A stretch of DNA of 64,000 nt from Branchiostoma lanceolatum (lineage: Eukaryota; Chordata; Leptocardii; Amphioxiformes; Branchiostomatidae). The number at the start of each line of letters is the position of its first letter. Within the stretch, counting starts at the first letter, position 1. A program made the position numbers and the translations under genes. Shown here in pieces: positions 42,042-56,327 of the stretch. A model generated the notes under the pieces. That model ran no database searches. It saw nothing but the letters and a program-made list of their open reading frames with translations, and was not told the origin of the DNA. The DNA lies in contig NC_089726.1 of the NCBI RefSeq assembly GCF_035083965.1, positions 19,845,501 through 19,909,500 on the forward strand, given 5' to 3'.

Positions 42042-44084
42042 ATGTCCGAAATGGAATTGAAGACTAAACTTCTGACAGAACTTTCGGATGAGTTGGAAGC
42101 AAAACAACTTGCGGAGCTGAAGTTTTTAGTCAGCGATGTCGTCCCAAAGACAGAACTGTCTCAAATAGACAACGGGTTAGCCCTCTTTGATAAACTAGAG
42201 AAAACGGTACACACTGGACTAGCGTTGCTGGAAAACTTGTTCCAAACCATAGGAAGAGAGGACTTGGTGAAAAAGATGGCGGACACCTACAAGGACGATC
42301 CAAAATGGCGGACAGACCAACCAAGTGATGAGCACCCTACACCGTACAGGACTCTGTTGTACGACTTAGGAAAAGAAATGACGGAGGACGACATGGAAAT
42401 CGTCAAGTTTATGTTCAAGGAAGACTTGGGAGATAGTATTTTGGAGTGTCCGTTCAAGTTGTTCGAGGCCCTGGAGGATCACGGGAAAATTGGTCCTCCC
42501 AGCAACTTGAGTAAACTTGAAGAAGGAATGAAGATGGCTGGAAGAGATGATCTAGTCACCAGGATCAAAGAATTCTCTTCCAAAAGTAAGTTGTGATTGT
42601 CTTTAAGTAAATAACGCGCTGGCTCTGATGAAATTATCCAGCTCAAAACATATCATCATGGGTATTGTAAACAATGGTAATCGTACATTATTTTGTTTGG
42701 TCAGTTAAGCGTTTTGATCAAAACTTCAAGGCGAGTTTCAGTTAAATGCAAATCTAAGGTAACTTTATTGTTTTACTTACTTGTTTTAAGTTAAGTTATC
42801 AGTGTGAATGGTTTTTGCATTTGTTGTCAGGTATATCTTGCACGTGAGCTACTATATTAATTACTTAATAATTTTGCCGTCGTCTGATTTCATACGCAGT
42901 ACATGGTATTTCATATGCGTATATCAGTTAAACATAATCGTGGTTTAAAAAAAAAACACAACAAGGAAAATCATAAATGTGTAATACGTAAAATTTATCA
43001 AAAGAGGATCAATCAATCTTTATTGAGAAACCTACATTGCAGGATTATGATTATAGTCTGCTAAGATTTATTTCTAAATGTTTGACAATTTGAATTTCTA
43101 CACTTTTGCAGGTGATGAGGCTGCCGGACTGGCGAGGAGGCGGAAGGATACACCGTGGGTTAGTAAGTCGCCGTTTGCAGCCCAAAATCAACCTCAAGTG
43201 GTAGAAGAAGAAGAGGAAGAAGAGGTGAGAATCTTGAAGTCCATTCATGCCAAAAGCTCAAGACAATTTTAAGATGTTCCAACATAAAAGTATACTATAG
43301 CAGAGACGCGTGAGTTTCTTGCACTTACCGCTCAGGTCACGTGATCGGGGTTGCACTCACGTGACTTTGACGTAAGCGTTGTCCGCCATGTTGGATGGTA
43401 AAACCGGGAAGTTTGAATTTAAATTTGTGTTAATCTAATTGAGGCACGTGATTAATGCATCACATACATACACATATATGGGTCTGACGCATCCATGTTT
43501 AACCAACCAACATGGCGGCTATGACGTCATGTATAAATGACCTAGACTTGATTCCAAGAATCAGTAGCTATAGGCGCAAACTTTCAACAACACCGCTCTA
43601 TCAACATCAATCAGAGACTTTCTGGGCGAGGCTGGAGGCCTGCCCGCCTTAGCCCGGGACCTCCCCCCTACTTTGTCCCTGACTGGGTCATCTGGGGGTA
43701 ACCCCTAAGTTGAAGTTGAATCAAACTAGTTTTTGAAACCCTTGTACATGTTTTAAAGATATTTATTGCAAATGCATTTAAATGCGTCTGTCATTTTCAC
43801 AGGAAACAGCAGCCCCGTTAAACAGTGACGCCTCTAAAGGAGAGAGGGATGCGACCAACCACAAACGTCGTCTCTCCACCATTCCCGAGGTCGGCCCCAA
43901 ACGTGTTGCCTTTCCTGTAAACACAGAAACCGTCGAAGAAGAAACAAGCAAACAAGGGGAAACAACTGAGAACAAACAAAAAGGAGTTGAGGGCAGCAGT
44001 TCTAGTGACAATACTACTTCAAAGGACATTCCAATGACCGCGCCAGTAAAGAAAAAATCCTCTAGATTTTGTGTACTCTTATGA
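42042..44084 (+). CDS. Tandem death-effector-domain protein with C-terminal CAAX box
   Basis: Exons 42042-42585, 43112-43224 and 43803-44084 join in phase (aaaa|gtaagt; tgcag|gtgatg; gag|gtgaga; cacag|gaaaca), giving 312 residues. DED1 is about 3-82, with the conserved charge motif RxDL at 72-75 (IGREDLV). DED2 is about 100-180, with RDDL at 168-171. Both show the helical Leu pattern (LAELKFLV; EIVKFMFKEDL) of the FADD/caspase-8/FLIP fold. There is no caspase or death domain. The tail carries a Glu run, a basic RRLSTIPEVGPKR patch and a Ser/Thr/Lys-rich linker, and ends KKKSSRFCVLL. CVLL is a CAAX box with X = Leu, which favours geranylgeranylation, next to a polybasic stretch, so membrane attachment is predicted. 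An upstream in-frame ATG at 41934 precedes the acceptor-like site and is less likely the start. Confidence 0.85.
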
Positions 44085-46130
44085 GATTATAATAGAACTT
44101 TCTCACGCGGCGGCCATGATAGATTGAAAACGAGGCCATCTTGGCAAACATAAGACCGATCCTGTCAATCTCAATTAGCAGTTTAGCCAATGATTACCTG
44201 ATGATTAGAGAATCGACCAATAGAAAAGGTGTATTAAAAGGAGACCATCTACAGGTTTGGTGCTGGTGAATTCTTTAAACCTCAATATTGACAAGGATAT
44301 ACATGAATATCTACCTATGGTGTTAGGTATACATTTGTTCATTTCATTCCTACAGTATAATGCGTATAAGTTAAGTAAGTGACTTTCCACAATATTATAA
44401 TGTTTATAAGTAAAGTGAAAGTCTTTCTACAATGTAAATAAAAGACACAGAACACTTTCAAAGTGGTACAGTGACCAAGTTGTATTGCACAAATGTTGGG
44501 TACACTGTACATGTACATAAGGGCTTTTACATCATCTACATGTTTAACAATAAGCACATTCTTTGCCTATAGTTTCACCAATGTATTGTTTATCATTTCA
44601 AGTTTTCTGATATATTTTGCAGCCTATGCATAGAGTAACTACACCAACTACTACTCAGTGATATTTCTATAACCTATCTCAAGTGTTTCTTTTTAGTTGT
44701 CACATTACTTCCTATAACATGTACACTACATATTATGTGATGACTACATGTAAGAAATGTACAGTAACTTTCTGGAAACAAACAGAAAAATGTCAAGTAC
44801 ACTCATACTTTTTTTCACAATTACACTGTACATTGTACACTATGAACTGAATGGACATCGATGTTGCATGTGGTTTCATTTTACCAGACTTTTCATTACC
44901 CTATAAGCCATATATTTTACAATACACCATAGATTTGGGTTTCTATTAGTACTGTTCAATTTTACCAGTTTCTGCATTTTTTCACAATTTTTTTTCCCCA
45001 GTTTATTTTCAAACCTACCTATACATACATGATCATTTTTTTCATACAGCACTTCTTACAATTCTTTCAATACAACACAGAAAAAATAGCAGTAAGCAAG
45101 GGAGGTTTACAACATATTACAGCATTTTTCTGGAATTAAACATCACAATTCACCATCTCAGTACTTAATTACTTCATGGTCCAGTCCATGGCATAGCCTG
45201 TTTGTACTCATGGTGATTATGACTTAAATATTGTCCCCCATGTTGGATGGTTTAACCCAGAAGTCCCCAGATAAATTTGAATTTGTAAATGTAATTAGTC
45301 ACATCATAGCCCCACCAAAATATAGAAATGAAAAACAAAAACATAAAAATGCAAATTTACTCTTGTTCCAACCCCTAATTGCCATTCTCTCATTGGCTGG
45401 ACTGCTAATTGCGATGGGCAGTCAGGATTGGTCTATTTTGAGTATCACATTATTGGTTTAAGAGTCAGGCCTATCAATTTGCATGTCATTATGATAATGA
45501 CATGCAAATTGATAGGCCTGACTCTTCAACCAATCGCAATGGCGGCAATGACGTCACATGAAAACACACTATTGAGATACATCTTATTATATTAATACAG
45601 AAATATCAATGCCACAAAGAAATGGATCATCCCATTCATATAGCTGGATCATGGAACCATTTTATAGTTTATAACATTGTATAATAATAGTATAATATTA
45701 TCACATCAAGATATACATACCCTCAACATTGTATCATATAAATACTACAATCCCAACTTGTGGTCAAAATTCAAATGATGAATTATCAAGCTATTCACTC
45801 TAAAGGGCTTATTCACAATAAAGACTTCTTTTAATTTTTTTTTAGACTGATTATTCCAAGTTTCTGGATTATTTTGTTTCTTGTACAGTTTTTGACCCCG
45901 ACATGTTTTTGAATTTGATAAGTAAGAATTTCCTTCAACTTACATGTAGTTACTGTAAATGTTCACAGCAGTTTAATTTTCGCAGTTTTTGTTGCAACCA
46001 CTTCAATGCAAAACCATGTCACGGTTAATTTGTGTTCCATCGTTCTACTACTGTACTACAGAATTGTTTAAACCATGAACTTGAAATGCCGCAAAACCTC
46101 CTATATACCATGAAAATTTACGATGTTACA
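44085..46130. other. Gap after the DED-CAAX gene, AT-rich, no gene
   Basis: 44240-45180 is AT-rich and may be 3' UTR. 45180-45440 repeats text from 43340-43450 ('atgttggatggt', 'tttgaattt'). 45452-45534 is a long palindrome. No open frame here looks coding. Confidence 0.45.
45452..45534. repeat. Near-perfect 83-bp palindrome
   Basis: Arms of ~39 bp: 'gtcaggcctatcaatttgca' with 'tgtcattat' pairs with 'ataatgacatgc' and 'aaattgataggcctgac', with almost no loop. The ends are 'attggtttaagagt' and 'actcttcaaccaat'. Confidence 0.9.
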
Positions 46131-46480
46131 GTAGTTGCTTGCCCTAGCCATCTCTATGTCATACTTGAAACAACCAATTTCTTAACAATGAAGATTCCAC
46201 TGTACAAACAAAAAAATTCGGACATATTTTTTTTCGCTGCCGCCATGTTTTCATGTGATGACGTATTGCTGTTTAACGTTATATATTTAACGCTGCAAAA
46301 CCTCCTACCATGAAAATGAATGATTTTACAGTAGTTGCTTGCTCTAGCCACCTCTATGTCATACTTGAAATAACCAATTTCTTAACAATGAAGATTCTAC
46401 TGTACAAACAAAACATCGCGTATATATTTTATTTCGCTGCCGCCATGTTTTCACGTGACGACGTACTGCTGCCTGCTGTT
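46130..46480. repeat. Tandem duplication of the RNASEK 3' end
   Basis: About 46130-46275 and 46320-46470 are near-identical ('cagtagttgcttg', 'cttaacaatgaagattc', 'gctgccgccatgttttca'). The second copy includes the RNASEK stop and last codons; the first copy carries a decayed QQYV(I)T-stop. Confidence 0.85.
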
Positions 46481-47612
46481 CATCCGCATCTGGAAGTAGC
46501 TGAACAGGCCGACGAACACGTAGACTCCCGCCACTACCCAGCAGTTGTACGCGCTCTGTTGAAATATCGCGTCTATCTTCGTTCGACTGTGGGGAGGGGA
46601 GAGAAACAGATTGTAAGATATCGGTCAGAAATACTACTCAGAATAACAACATTTCATTTCATTTTTCTATTTCATTAGAACTGCAACACTGCAATACACG
46701 TGGGACACAGGCAGCTATTGCTGGTGTCGTGACCCACACATAATATACTCGTTTTTTACACCTGGGTGGAGTGAGGAAACTTGTGTAAACTGCCTTTTTC
46801 CCAAGGGCACAAGATCGGTGGCGTCAGAGGATTTGAACCCGGGACCGCTGGGTTCTGGGCGGAAAACCCTGCCGTTATGCCACACGACCCCACAACATGT
46901 GTATTAATAAACTGTATGAAGTATTACCATAGTCAGCCTAACAGAGTAAACGGAAATCAAATCAAATGGCGAAAATTTGTGTTCGTTGTGGTTTTAAATT
47001 CGCGGCAGCACTTTAGTCACATACTCTTACAGTGTTGGACAAAAATGTTTTGCGGTGGTTTTAAGTTCGCGACGGAACAGTCGCCACAAAAACCGTGAAC
47101 ATAAAAACCGCCGCGAACATTTCTGCATTTATAGTATGTGATACAAATTCATATAACCACTGTCTGGATTGCAAATAACATAAACAATGGCATTGAATCA
47201 ACAATTTATGCCAAACAGAACTATAAAAGAGAGTAGGTAGCCATAATGCACTTGCAATTTTTAGAATACATGTATATAAAACTAAATGGCTATTCAGAAA
47301 ACAAAAAATTAAATTGTGACAAAATCATGAAACTCACTCTTTCCAGTCATCCTCTGTCGTAGGTCCTATGTCCTCCAAAAGTAACGGACTCTTGATCAGA
47401 TAGAACACACCCATCAAACCCTGGAGAAATAGAAGACGTAAAAAAATGGTCAAGAGTTGGAAAAAATTATGAAGGTCACAAACTAGCCAAGGTGAGAAAT
47501 ATATTTTAGGACGAAAAAAATAAGACTAGAAGAAACTTACCATCATAATAATGGCCCAAATGCTGACAATGAAACCACAAATGGACAGTTTGGGTCCACA
47601 GATGACGAACAT
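46451..47612 (-). CDS. RNASEK: Ribonuclease kappa
   Basis: RNASEK is a two-pass membrane protein first described as a ribonuclease and later linked to the V-ATPase and endocytosis. Exons in coding order are 47612-47541, 47420-47338 and 46586-46451, with proper splice sites and phases, giving 96 residues (human 98). FVICGPKLSICGFIVSIWAI is TM1 with the family's CGPKL start. A loop (LLLEDIGPTTEDDW) follows, then YNCWVVAGVYVFVGLFSYFQ is TM2, ending MRMNSRQQYVVT. The open frame runs a few codons upstream (SYKLLVK) to an acceptor-like 'tttttgtag', so a 5' exon and an earlier start are possible. SNRPF starts 441 bp away on the other strand. The last codons and 3' flank are duplicated downstream. 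Confidence 0.9.
46685..46893 (-). mobile_element. tRNA-derived SINE (family A)
   Basis: On the minus strand: TGGCATAACGG (A box) and GGTTCAAATCC (B box), followed by the family body 'ccactccacccaggtgta'. It lies in RNASEK intron 2. Confidence 0.7.
46930..47140. mobile_element. 'gcggtggttttaagttcgcg' element
   Basis: Ends in 'cgaacatttctgcatttata'; internal 'gcggtggttttaagttcgcg' and 'aaaaaccgccgcgaac' are inverted. Same family as 9141-9297 and 50290-50500. Confidence 0.65.
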
Positions 47613-48053
47613 CTTGACTAGCAATTTGTAGCTACAAAAACTGTAGTTAAAATGTCAAATTTTAGGCTAAAATACTTCAGTTCATCGCCTGCTTTTTCCT
47701 CTCCTCCCCAAAATGGCGGCTTAGCAATGATCACATGAGTGACGTCATGGAATAGTTCATTAGTGGTGAAAGTGTGATTTAAAAATAAAATGAAATTGAA
47801 CAAAGCTCTGTAAATTATACCGTACATATTTTTGAAACAATGATAATCACAAAAAATTATAGATAGAATAGTAATGAAAGATGGAAGTATAGAATACATT
47901 TTTATCTATTTTTATAATTGCCTTGAAAGCTCCCTAATGTTGCAATGGTTTCGTCCTCACGTGCGAATGACGTAAATTACCCACAAGGCTTTTCGACAAG
48001 CGTGGCGCCTTCTTCACATTTTTGTTGCCCGAAATTTCACAAAATTTAGCAGA
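47613..48053. promoter_or_regulatory. Bidirectional promoter region, RNASEK / SNRPF
   Basis: The two start codons are 441 bp apart, head to head. The interval holds 'aaatggcggc' (YY1-like) and 'gagtgacgtcatgg' (CRE-like) near 47712-47745, and no TATA box close to either start. Shared control is inferred from spacing. Confidence 0.5.
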
Positions 48054-51532
<3,479 letters not shown>

Positions 51533-52122
51533 TGTTGGGAGGAGGGTGTAAAGGGGGTTTTGCCAATCATGCATTCCTTTAGAATAGTACCAGTATGGGG
51601 GATAACATGAAGCTTGACTATGTGCTGTAGGACGGTGTTTCAAAAGGATTTTATATTTTCAATTTTACCTTTCTTTAGGTGTAGATTTTGAGACATATAC
51701 TACACTGTGATGTCGTTTGGCAAAGCTACAGTGCACAATATAGATATGTCGAAACAAATGATGGAACAAAGTACTTTTCAACCATTTCACTTTAATTTGC
51801 ATAGTATACCGACTGACGGTATATATGGAATTAGCAATTGATGTAAAACTTAATGCGTCATTGATTTAGAACAAATCTGAATAAGGAGGTTCAAAGCGTA
51901 AAAACAAATCGTGATGTTAAAAACGAGAGCAAAGATACCTCATTTCTGCCGAATTTCAGTTTGTTTGGTTATAAAACATGGTGTATTACTAGTCTTGAGT
52001 AACATTATCATAACTTAGATGAACAGCACTTCCCCACAGCTAAAGCCATGTTTTAGCCTCTTTTGTAACGACATCATACGTACAGTATAGATTAATGTTG
52101 ATAACTTTTATTTTTTTGTGGC

Positions 52123-52128
52123 AATAAA
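52123..52128 (+). terminator. Poly(A) signal AATAAA, probably SNRPF
   Basis: AATAAA followed by a T-rich 'gttttcgtac..gttgttgttttc' stretch, 591 bp after the SNRPF stop. Confidence 0.5.
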
Positions 52129-52194
52129 AGTTTTCGTACAACCAGTTTACATGTTGTTGTTTTCTATAGCTCGAAGCGAGTAGTACAGAACATA

Positions 52195-52575
52195 CACTCG
52201 GCACAAAAAGTTTGGAAACTTAACTTTGGTGGATCATATCTCTGTTGTTTCTTAATCAGTTTCAATGATTTATATATCATTGAAAAGCTTGTGTGATTTT
52301 CTCTCCCATGATACAAAACTTTTGATGGTTCTAAATTATGGAATCAATGAGCACCAGACTATGCTAGTGGGTTACATAAAAAAGTGCCCAGATTACCCAC
52401 TCGCGTAAGCAGGCCTGGTGCTTGCTTCATGAGATTCCAATTATAATGAGTTGGGTGTCATAGGAAAGAAAATTACTCAGGCTTTCCAACAACATATAAA
52501 TCATTGAAATTGATCAAGAAACAACGGAAATATAAACAACCAAAGTAAAGTTTCCAAACTTTTTCTGCCAAGTTT
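52195..52575. mobile_element. Tc1/mariner-like short element
   Basis: Terminal inverted repeats of ~30 bp: 'ggcacaaaaagtttggaaac' at the left, 'gtttccaaactttttctgcc' at the right. The length (~380 bp) and lack of transposase fit a deletion derivative. The Tc1/mariner label rests on the look of the ends only. Confidence 0.7.
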
Positions 52576-52579
52576 AGAT

Positions 52580-52712
52580 ATTCTCCAAGAAGAGGTTGAA
52601 TGGGCAGATCGTCACCGTTTTATCGCTAGCCCATTCAATGGGCTAGCGAAAAAAAAAGGCATATAATAAAACGGTGACGATCTGCCCATTCGCGACCTCT
52701 GCTTGGAGAGTA
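52580..52712. mobile_element. Hairpin element with 'ctccaag..cttggag' ends
   Basis: 'ttctccaagaagaggttgaa' and 'gggcagatcgtcaccgtttt' are inverted at the right ('aaaacggtgacgatctgccc', 'cgacctctgcttggagag'). A second, inner hairpin 'cgctagcccattcaatgggctagcg' was inserted in or formed at its centre. Confidence 0.8.
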
Positions 52713-53607
52713 AGTTTAGATACAGTGTACAGTAAGCCTAGTTTACCTGTTCAATAGTCTTGCCTTTAGTAAGCTTTTCTAAGCTATTTGTCCTGCATGA
52801 CATATACAATGCTAAAAAACATCAAAATTCAAGAAAATAGTAAGTAACAATAAACCGATTGTGGTTGTATAAAACGTTTTAGAAAAATAAAGTCCTAATA
52901 TAGTACGTCTTCTAAAAGACTACATACAAAAACGTTGGACCTACAAAGTAAACATTAAAAGTTAGTTCTAATCATCTTAGTAACGTGGTAATTTACATAT
53001 CTAACCATAACAGTTTAAGTAATAAATGAGTAGAGTTTCAGAAAATACAAAAATTAGTAAGAATAAAACTTCTATACTGTAGAAAAAAGAAATTTAGTCA
53101 ACTTCTCTTTTTGCAACACATGCACTTATTAAAAGTTGATGTTAAATTCAATTTCACATTTGGCTAGTGTGAAGCATACTGTTAGACATAACTCATTAAA
53201 AACAACATCTAGCCGTAATAAGAGTAGTGTACTAGCGTAATGGTACAATACTGTGAAAATTGTTTAGGTACAGGTCCAAAATAGTTAAATACTGAAACAT
53301 CAATTTGCCTGTACTGTACCTGAATATGACTTACACTCAAGTGTGAACTTTTTGACTTCTATTGTTACATGAAAAGTGCTGTTCCTACTGCAATGATGAA
53401 AACTTAGAACTGAGAAAGATTAAAGCATTGTATGGGTGTTGCAAGCAACACCATCTCAACTTTGAGATCCTCTCAAAAGCATGGATTTAAAACACCTGAA
53501 GTACAAATCAACATTCTGCTAACTGTTCATTCGTGTTAATGTCATTGATGACCACTGGGTTACTTGTACAGATACTGGTCTCCGCTCAATTTCAAACAGC
53601 TTGAAAG
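52713..53607. other. AT-rich gap between SNRPF and the Kelch gene
   Basis: These genes converge here. I see no gene, no clear element, and no clear AATAAA for the Kelch gene on the minus strand. Confidence 0.5.
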
Positions 53608-55386
53608 CTACCTTTGTGCCACATTTGCACACTTAGACTTGTTAATAGTTACAGTGCAGTGTCCATACAGTGGTTCTGGCAGATCCTTACACAAGACCAT
53701 GGTATTATTCTCTACATTGTAACACTGAACCGTCGCAAAGTTTTGAAAGCTATGCAGAGTGCCATCCCTGGTAGTTACGATTTCCTTGCCGCCGGTAATG
53801 TAGATCTCCGAGCCGCAGACGGTGGCGCTGCATTCGTCCCAGGGGAACAGTCTGAGCGCCAAACCTTTGTACCGGAAGTTCTCTTTCCCGGGGTCGAAAC
53901 GCACCACACACTCTAACTGTCCCCCTACCAAGTAGATCTTCGAGTCGATTGTACATGCGCTGATACGGGCCACTTTCTCTGGAAACCACCCCTCCAACGA
54001 CCACGTTTCACAGTACACGTCCGGGTTGTAGCACTGAATAGCGTCAGTTGCGTACTCCCTGTTGGACTCGCCACCAAAGGCGTAGAGCTTCCCGTTGCAG
54101 ACAGTTATCGCAAAGTCACTCACTGCCAGCCAAAGCGGTTCCTTTATTCTCCAACGGTTCTTCTTCTTGTCGTGTACCTCCACGTCGGGTATCATACACC
54201 TCACGGGAAGGTCTATCCACGAGCGACTGTCCCTGCCGTTCTTGGCGCCACCAACCACGTACACCTCTCCCCTAAAGACTACCATCTTGTGGTCGAACCT
54301 TCGTGTCCGAAGGTTCGCAAGCTTGATCCAAGTGTTCGTCAACGCTTTGTACCTCCATGCTTGGGACATGGACTTGTCGCCACCTGTAACTATGACGTTA
54401 CTACGAAAGATACACGCTGCTATCCCCCTGCTGTCCTGGAATGGTTTTGGCAGGAGAGTCGCGTCAATGCAATTAGAATCAAGTTCAAGTCTATAGGCTT
54501 TATTATTCAAGGTCGTTCCGATTCCTGTCACACCGCTGACAACTATGAGGTCTTTCTGGAGAATTTGGCGAGGAACTGGATGTGTAGGCTGTCTCTTCAT
54601 CATCGGTTTGATTCCACGAACTCCTGCCAACACCTTGTCCGTCTTCAGAATGTTCTGGAGATAGTCTTGGTCCATACGTGAGAAGCAGACACTCTTCAGT
54701 AGCTCTTTGAGGTGGTCTTCTCGCTGTTCAAGGTCATGTCTTACCCAAAGCATGATCACCTCCAAGACTCTTTCCTCCTTCCTGGCCAGAAGGCCCTGGT
54801 CTGAGATGAACGTCTTCAGTAAGTGAACCGGTAGCTGAAGAAACTCCTTGGTCGCGCATACTTCTTCAAACCATTTCAGAGCGCAGCTTTTCGCTGTCTC
54901 GGCTAAACGTGTACACGACACCCTGTCTGTCAACGCCCATATACCCAAACACGTTTCCTCATTCACCCTGCGGTCTTGTAGAAACTCTTTGCATTGGTCG
55001 TAGACTTTGAGAAATTGCAGCATGTCCGCTGCTTCAAACAGAGGCCGGATGTTTTCTTCGGTGACCTTGACTTTGGACGTGTAGGCGTAGTCTACCAACT
55101 GTTGCAATGCCTCTGCACTCACACCTCCCATCTCTATCTTGTCCTTCTTGCTCTCGCTGAGGCCTACACTGAACATGGACCGGAAGTAGTCACTGCAAGT
55201 TGCTAGAACGACGCGGTGACAGGGGATCTCTTTCCCCTCGGCACACAAGGTCACGTCCACCAACTGACCCTCCGACCTCATTTTCTGTAGTTCGCTGAAG
55301 AACCATTCTCCGTGACAGCCGTTGACTGGTGGATCAGTTGATGATGAATCAGATGATGATGCCGATGAACCATGGTCATCCTCCAT
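53608..55386 (-). CDS. BTB-BACK-Kelch protein (KLHL family)
   Basis: KLHL proteins recruit substrates to Cullin-3 ubiquitin ligases. A single uninterrupted frame encodes 592 residues. The order is: a Ser/Asp-rich start (1-22); BTB (about 28-135: GQLVDVTLCAEGKEIPCHRV, LATCSDYFRSMFS, LVDYAYT, LFEAADMLQF); BACK (about 140-240: CLGIWALTDRVSCTRLAETA, LLARKEERVLEVIMLWV); and Kelch repeats from about 280, each with the di-Gly signature (VTGGDK, YVVGGAKN, YAFGGESN, YLVGGQLE, YITGGKE). A canonical acceptor (tctgttcttag) lies 3 nt before the ATG, so a 5' UTR exon probably exists even though the coding part is intronless. The length is typical. I cannot name the KLHL subfamily. Nothing is broken. Confidence 0.93.
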   Translation of the reverse strand: MEDDHGSSASSSDSSSTDPPVNGCHGEWFFSELQKMRSEGQLVDVTLCAEGKEIPCHRVVLATCSDYFRSMFSVGLSESKKDKIEMGGVSAEALQQLVDYAYTSKVKVTEENIRPLFEAADMLQFLKVYDQCKEFLQDRRVNEETCLGIWALTDRVSCTRLAETAKSCALKWFEEVCATKEFLQLPVHLLKTFISDQGLLARKEERVLEVIMLWVRHDLEQREDHLKELLKSVCFSRMDQDYLQNILKTDKVLAGVRGIKPMMKRQPTHPVPRQILQKDLIVVSGVTGIGTTLNNKAYRLELDSNCIDATLLPKPFQDSRGIAACIFRSNVIVTGGDKSMSQAWRYKALTNTWIKLANLRTRRFDHKMVVFRGEVYVVGGAKNGRDSRSWIDLPVRCMIPDVEVHDKKKNRWRIKEPLWLAVSDFAITVCNGKLYAFGGESNREYATDAIQCYNPDVYCETWSLEGWFPEKVARISACTIDSKIYLVGGQLECVVRFDPGKENFRYKGLALRLFPWDECSATVCGSEIYITGGKEIVTTRDGTLHSFQNFATVQCYNVENNTMVLCKDLPEPLYGHCTVTINKSKCANVAQR

Positions 55387-55689
55387 ATCCTAAGAACAGA
55401 GAAAGAAAAACATAAGTATTTTTGGCTCCGCCCCTGAGGCGTCGCCAAAAATTTGTATAGTACTGCGATGGGTTATTCTTTCTGCTTCTGCAAAACTTAA
55501 TTGTTTGAAAATGTTGACATAACAATATAGGAAATAAACCATTTCACAAAGTAGAGAATTGTGGGTAAGGTCCTTGAGATGAATAACATTTGAAGGTGAC
55601 ACAGTGAAGACAAAGGACCGTTAACAACTTTGACCTTAGCCTTCTTCTGGAACAATAGATTTTTCAAATTTGACCTATGTACAGATACA

Positions 55690-55860
55690 GATACAGAGCT
55701 TTAAGGAACGGCTGCAGTCAGATGTGCAAAAATGGAGGTCCCATGTTTGGGGAGAACCACACCCCGCGCACGTTAAAGAACCCACAACACCTTTTGAAAA
55801 AGAGTAGGGGCAGGCCCCAGAGTGCGATGGTCCAAACCTTACAGTCTGGTCCGGTTTGAC
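55690..55860. repeat. Fragment of dispersed repeat family E
   Basis: Shares 'cgttaaagaacccacaacac' and 'ggagaaccacaccccg'-type text with 18725-18985, and the 'aaagaaccca' core with 22795-23125. Confidence 0.45.
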
Positions 55861-55929
55861 ACCTTGAAAAGGTGATAGTCACCTGTTATGTCAATCCTTC
55901 CACAAATGTGGTAAGTCTGAATAAACAAG

Positions 55930-56136
55930 AGTTCCACGACCTCATATCTCCATGAACAATTCTATTCATGCAAATGACTTATACATTTGCATAATATATG
56001 CTTGATCATAAACACCTTTATCTTACTTAGACATGTTGCAATATTGACAGTCCTATAATTGTCCAATTATATGAATTATGGTGTTTTTGTATTAATTATG
56101 CAAATTAGGAATTTATTTGCATAATTGGTATCTGTT
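55930..56136. repeat. Left half of a dispersed repeat, direct partner of 60322
   Basis: 56037-56136 matches 60324-60418 closely ('atattgacagtcctataatt', 'aattaggaatttatttgcat', 'aattggtatctgtt'). The left copy continues leftward and the right copy continues rightward, as if one repeat had been split with a ~95-bp overlap. Confidence 0.7.
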
Positions 56137-56327
56137 CATTACGTTGTTTGCTTTTCTATTTTATTGTAACATTTGATGATTTATTATATTCATTGTTTTA
56201 CAATTTGATCAGATCGTGTCGGGACGAGCATCCCAAGATCCACCGCCCGTGTGGTGCAGCGTCAAGTGAACGTCAGGAGTGAAAATAAAATCTACATCGC
56301 AGATACGCAGTCTGAAAACGGAACGTC

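Noticed and set aside
54095-54681. Plus-strand open frames of 133-169 residues
   Set aside because: Antisense shadows of the Kelch gene.
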